Assembly: GCA_036258675.1 (NCBI GenBank)
Contig: DATADD010000080.1
Span: forward strand, 1-7,967
DNA length: 7,967 nucleotides
Direction of reading: 5' to 3'
Source: DATADD01 sp036258675
Lineage (GTDB): Bacteria; Actinomycetota; CADDZG01; WHSQ01
Shown here in pieces: positions 5,068-7,967 of the stretch. A program made the translations under genes and the position numbers. How positions within the stretch are numbered: the first letter of the stretch is position 1; every line of letters starts with the position of its first letter. Below the pieces are notes generated by a model. That model saw only the letters and a program-made list of their open reading frames with translations, searched no databases and was not told the origin of the DNA.

Positions 5068-7083
5068 TCAGGTCAGCGCGAAGAGCGCGACGAACACGGC
5101 TACCGCGGCGAACAGGACGGCCGCGTACCTCTGGACGTTGCCGGTCTGGACGTAGCGCAGGATTCCGCCCGTCCACCCGGTGAGATCGGCGGCTCCGTTG
5201 ACGGCGAAGTCCACGACGCCCTGATCGATGGTGGAGTAGGTGGTGCGCGCCGTCGCCACCGTCCCCGAGGCGCTCCCGTTGACCGCGCCGTCGAGGATCC
5301 GCTGATCGAACCAGTAGGCGACGCGCGACAGGGCGTACTGCACGGGCCTCACGATCCCGCCGAGGTAGATATCGTCCAGGAAGTACTTGTTCTCGACGAA
5401 GCGGTAAACCGGCGCGAACGGGCTCCGGAGGATGTCGATGGAGGGGCGGCCGCGCATGAACAGCAGGTAGCCGAGGCCGATGCCCAGGAGCGCGATCAGG
5501 ACCGAGCCCACCGGCAGAACGATGTTGTAGAACGTGTCGAAGCCGGGATGCTCGTGCCCGGGCACGGTGATCCATTTCTGGAAGACCCCCACGACGGGGA
5601 TCCCGAGGAAGCCCACGGTGCACGCCGCGATCGCGAGGACCCACAGCGGCGCCACGATCGCCCGCCCGCTCTCGTGAGGATGCCCGTGGCCCCTGTACTC
5701 GCCCCAGAAGGTCTTGAAGCAGGCCCTCGCCATGTAGAGGGCGGTGAGGAAGGCGGTAACGACCGCCGACACGAACACGATCCACGCCGTCGTGCGCGTC
5801 CCCTCGCTCGCGGCCCTCAGCGCCTCTCCGACGATCTCGTCCTTGGAGAAGAACCCGGCCAGAGGCGCCACCCCGGCGAGGGCGAGCGAACCGATGACGA
5901 AGGTCCTGAACGTCTGCGGCATGTACCTCCGCAGGCCGCCCATGTCGCTCATGTTGTTCGAGTGCACGGCGTGGATGATCGAGCCGCTCCCGAGGAACAA
6001 CAGAGCCTTGAAGAAGGCGTGCGTGAAGAGGTGGAAGACCGCCGCGGTGTAGGCCCCGACGCCGAGAGCGGCCATCATGTAGCCCAGCTGGGAGATCGTC
6101 GAATAGGCGAGGACCTTCTTTATGTCGTCCTGCACGAGGGCGAGCACGGCCGCCATGAGCATGGTTACCGCCGCCACGATCCCCACGACATCGAGGGCGG
6201 CGCCGGCGTGCTCGAAGAGGACGAACATGCGCGCGACCAGATAGATCCCCGCGACCACCATCGTGGCGGCGTGGATCAGGGCCGAGACCGGCGTGGGCCC
6301 GGCCATCGCGTCCGGGAGCCACACGTGCAGAGGGAACTGGGCCGACTTGCCGACGGCTCCCAGGAACAGCAGGAGGGCTGCGACCGTCAGGCCGGTGCCG
6401 CCGATGTCTCCCTCCTCGGCGAGGTGGTTGAGCTCGCTGATGTCGAACGTGCCCGCCAGGGCGAAGAGGGCGAAGATGCCGAACAGGAGGCCGACGTCGC
6501 CCACGCGCGTGGTGATGAACGCCTTGATGGCGGCCGAGGAGTTGGGCTTCTCCTCCCAGTAGTGGCCGATGAGGAAGTAGGAGCAGACCCCGACCCCCTC
6601 CCACCCCACGAACATCTGCAGGAGGTTGTTCGCGATCACGAGGAACAGCATCGACGCGGTGAAGAGGGACAGGGCCGCGTAGTACCAGGTGTAGCGAACC
6701 TCGCCGTGCATGTACCCCGTCGAGTAGACCTGGACGAGCAGGGACACCGTCGTGACGACGATGAACATGATCGCGGTGAAGAAGTCGAACTGCATCCCGA
6801 ACTGCAGCTCGATCCGGCCGCCTATCTCGAACCACGTCCACGCCTTCTCGATCGACGCCCGTCCCCCCGCGAGCTCGAAGAAAGCGACCAGAGACAGCAC
6901 CCAGGACACGGCCGCGGCCCCGATCCCGACGCTGTGTCCGTGACCGGGGAGCCGCCTCCCGAAGAACAGGATGACGAAGAACGCCAGGAAGGGCAGAAGG
7001 GGCACGAGCCACATGAGCTCCCCCACGGTCCCCGTCTCGAGCAGGACCTCGCCGTGCTCCTGTGCGAGCGCAAGCGTGCTCAC
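5068..7083 (-). CDS. nuoL: NADH-quinone oxidoreductase subunit L
   Basis: The distal antiporter-like proton pump of complex I, here 671 residues from the GTG at 7083. Conserved channel residues are visible: E162 (GWEGVGVCSYFLIG), D196 (TTRVGDVG), K246 (VGKSAQFPLHVWLPDAMAG), H271 (SALIHAAT), K322/K323 (DDIKKVLAYST), H355 and K359 (THAFFKALLF) and K414 (FFSKDEI). Beyond about residue 510 comes the C-terminal part that in NuoL forms the long lateral helix and final anchor, with KYFLDDIY at 566-573 and a last hydrophobic segment at about 653-670. The GTG lies 7 bases after the nuoK stop but lacks a Shine-Dalgarno. An in-frame ATG at 7014, preceded by GGGGGAG, would give 648 residues and match the usual NuoL N-terminus better, so the start is uncertain. 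The gene identity is not. Confidence 0.97.
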   Translation of the reverse strand: MSTLALAQEHGEVLLETGTVGELMWLVPLLPFLAFFVILFFGRRLPGHGHSVGIGAAAVSWVLSLVAFFELAGGRASIEKAWTWFEIGGRIELQFGMQFDFFTAIMFIVVTTVSLLVQVYSTGYMHGEVRYTWYYAALSLFTASMLFLVIANNLLQMFVGWEGVGVCSYFLIGHYWEEKPNSSAAIKAFITTRVGDVGLLFGIFALFALAGTFDISELNHLAEEGDIGGTGLTVAALLLFLGAVGKSAQFPLHVWLPDAMAGPTPVSALIHAATMVVAGIYLVARMFVLFEHAGAALDVVGIVAAVTMLMAAVLALVQDDIKKVLAYSTISQLGYMMAALGVGAYTAAVFHLFTHAFFKALLFLGSGSIIHAVHSNNMSDMGGLRRYMPQTFRTFVIGSLALAGVAPLAGFFSKDEIVGEALRAASEGTRTTAWIVFVSAVVTAFLTALYMARACFKTFWGEYRGHGHPHESGRAIVAPLWVLAIAACTVGFLGIPVVGVFQKWITVPGHEHPGFDTFYNIVLPVGSVLIALLGIGLGYLLFMRGRPSIDILRSPFAPVYRFVENKYFLDDIYLGGIVRPVQYALSRVAYWFDQRILDGAVNGSASGTVATARTTYSTIDQGVVDFAVNGAADLTGWTGGILRYVQTGNVQRYAAVLFAAVAVFVALFALT

Positions 7084-7090
7084 GAGCTCA

Positions 7091-7396
7091 TCACCACTTC
7101 ATGAGCGACAGCTCGTCCACGTCGATGCTCTGGCGGTTGCGGAAGATGAGGATGACGATCGCAAGCCCCACGCCTACCTCGGCCGCGGCGACGGCGATGA
7201 CGAACAGGGCGAAGACCTGGCCCGACACTCCCGCCTCGCCCAGCAGGGCCGAGAAGGCGACGAGGTTGATATTGACCGCATTGAGCATCAGCTCGATCGC
7301 GAGGAGGACCATGACGGCGTGCTGGCGAGCCAGGACGCCGTAGACGCCGATGGCGAAGAGAAGGGCGGAGAGAACGAGGAAGAAAGAGACGGGCAT
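7091..7396 (-). CDS. nuoK: NADH-quinone oxidoreductase subunit K
   Basis: A small membrane subunit of 101 residues (family about 100) with three transmembrane helices, homologous to MrpC/ND4L. The two buried glutamates needed for proton transfer are present: E35 in LLAIELMLNAVNINLV and E73 in AAAEVGVGLAIVI. R24 sits in the first loop, where E. coli has paired arginines. The ATG at 7396 places E35 and E73 within a residue of their E. coli positions (36 and 72). No strong Shine-Dalgarno precedes it, but the nuoJ stop is only 10 bases upstream and a tiny ORF bridges the two, so translation is probably coupled. The longer frame extending upstream through nuoJ is a shadow. Confidence 0.96.
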   Translation of the reverse strand: MPVSFFLVLSALLFAIGVYGVLARQHAVMVLLAIELMLNAVNINLVAFSALLGEAGVSGQVFALFVIAVAAAEVGVGLAIVILIFRNRQSIDVDELSLMKW

Positions 7397-7406
7397 CAGC
7401 TGGCCA

Positions 7407-7916
7407 TCACTCTCGGGTCTCGCGCCGCGCGATGACGATCGCGCCGACGAGCGCAGCGAGCAGGAGGACGGACACGACCTCGAAGGGCAGCACGAAGTCC
7501 GAGAAGATGACCTCGCCGATCCTGACGGTGCGCGTCCCCTCGAGGCGTTCGAAGGAGATGTCCCGACCGCCGAAGGCGTCGAGGAGGATCCACGCGGTGA
7601 CGGCGAACAGGACCGCGGCACAGACCGCCGCGAGGGGCCGCTGGTCGTTGTCGAAGTTGGCGCGGCCGATCGGCGCCCGCGTCAGCATGAGGCCGAACAG
7701 CATCAGCACCACGATCGCTCCGACGTAGACGAGCACCTGCACCCACGCCACGAACTCCGCGAACAGCATCACGTAGAGGGCCGCCGCGCCGAGCAGCGTG
7801 CCCACGAGGTAGAGGGCGGCGTGCACCACGTTGCCGGTCGTCACCACGCGGATCGCGGCGAGGACCATCATCGCGGCGACGCCCCAGATGACGACGAGCT
7901 GCCATGCCTCCGCCAT
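7407..7916 (-). CDS. nuoJ: NADH-quinone oxidoreductase subunit J
   Basis: A 169-residue membrane subunit (ND6 homologue) at the hinge between the quinone-binding part and the pumping arm. It shows five hydrophobic segments. The third contains the family hallmark VQVLVYVGAIVVLMLF (59-74), which holds the helix irregularity that shifts during turnover, and acidic E54 lies just before it. The C-terminal FVLPFEVVSVLLLAALVGAIVIA (about 141-163) is also typical. The ATG at 7916 overlaps the stop of the upstream frame by one base (TGATG), consistent with translational coupling. The order J-K-L-M-N that follows is the canonical nuo order. Confidence 0.97.
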   Translation of the reverse strand: MAEAWQLVVIWGVAAMMVLAAIRVVTTGNVVHAALYLVGTLLGAAALYVMLFAEFVAWVQVLVYVGAIVVLMLFGLMLTRAPIGRANFDNDQRPLAAVCAAVLFAVTAWILLDAFGGRDISFERLEGTRTVRIGEVIFSDFVLPFEVVSVLLLAALVGAIVIARRETRE

Positions 7917-7967
7917 CAGCCGCCGGGGCCCTTCGTTCCCTTGATGGCGCGGTGTCGCGCGGCCTTC
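7916..7967 (-). CDS. 3' end of an upstream gene, probably nuoI
   Basis: Only the last 16 codons and the stop are inside the window (KAARHRAIKGTKGPGG, then TGA at 7916-7918). The tail is basic and soluble, and no conserved domain remains to identify it. Assignment to NuoI, the 2x[4Fe-4S] ferredoxin-like subunit, rests on position alone: nuoI normally precedes nuoJ. The 1-base TGATG overlap with the nuoJ ATG supports this being a real coding frame of the same operon. Confidence 0.5.
   Translation of the reverse strand, partial: KAARHRAIKGTKGPGG

Noticed and set aside
2618..5183. Several long plus-strand open frames opposite nuoN and nuoM (for example 2618-3577, 3264-4112, 4143-5183)
   Set aside because: They have the same charged, low-complexity antisense composition and no recognisable motif; they lie over well-conserved nuo genes.
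4933..7104. A 723-codon open frame on the plus strand opposite nuoL
   Set aside because: Its product is an Asp/Glu/His/Arg-rich string without domains, which is what the antisense of a GC-rich membrane-protein gene gives. nuoL on the other strand is unmistakable.
1..7967. A novel defence, mobile or biosynthetic system
   Set aside because: All substantial coding regions belong to known families (complex I, nucleotidyltransferase, RibD/DHFR-like, FAD oxidoreductase); no transposase, integrase, repeat array or toxin-antitoxin pair is seen.

Overview
This is a GC-rich bacterial window that is almost entirely coding. About three quarters of it is the distal half of a respiratory complex I (NADH:quinone oxidoreductase, nuo) operon on the minus strand. 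The organism looks like a member of the Actinomycetota, though not one I can name. The clues are very high GC, a tRNA with no encoded CCA, promoter-like -10 hexamers only a few bases before start codons (leaderless style), and an FAD oxidoreductase resembling those common in that phylum. This placement is inference.

Layout, right to left along the nuo transcript: the last codons of an upstream gene (7916-7967, probably nuoI), then nuoJ, nuoK, nuoL, nuoM and nuoN, ending at 2051. Gaps between genes are 7 to 19 bases, or a 1-base TGATG overlap. Together they encode five membrane-arm subunits: NuoJ and NuoK near the hinge, and the three antiporter-like pumps NuoL, NuoM and NuoN. The charged residues expected of the proton channels are present in L, M and N, so the arm looks functional.

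Left of nuoN, a sugar-phosphate nucleotidyltransferase gene runs on the plus strand (1306-2082). It converges on nuoN, and the two 3' ends overlap by 32 bases. A 122-base divergent spacer (1184-1305) separates it from a tRNA-Tyr(GTA) gene on the minus strand (1101-1183). Downstream of the tRNA, also on the minus strand, lie a RibD C-terminal/dihydrofolate-reductase-like gene (550-1077) and, 19 bases further on, the 5' part of a DAO-family FAD-dependent oxidoreductase that runs off the left edge.

I see no mobile element, CRISPR array, phage gene or defence system, and nothing that amounts to an undescribed system. The points worth a second look concern gene junctions and start sites: three-codon mini-ORFs bridging nuoJ/K and nuoK/L, an ambiguous nuoL start, a TTG start for nuoN, the coding overlap of convergent genes, and an inverted repeat with a (CG)6 run in the divergent spacer.
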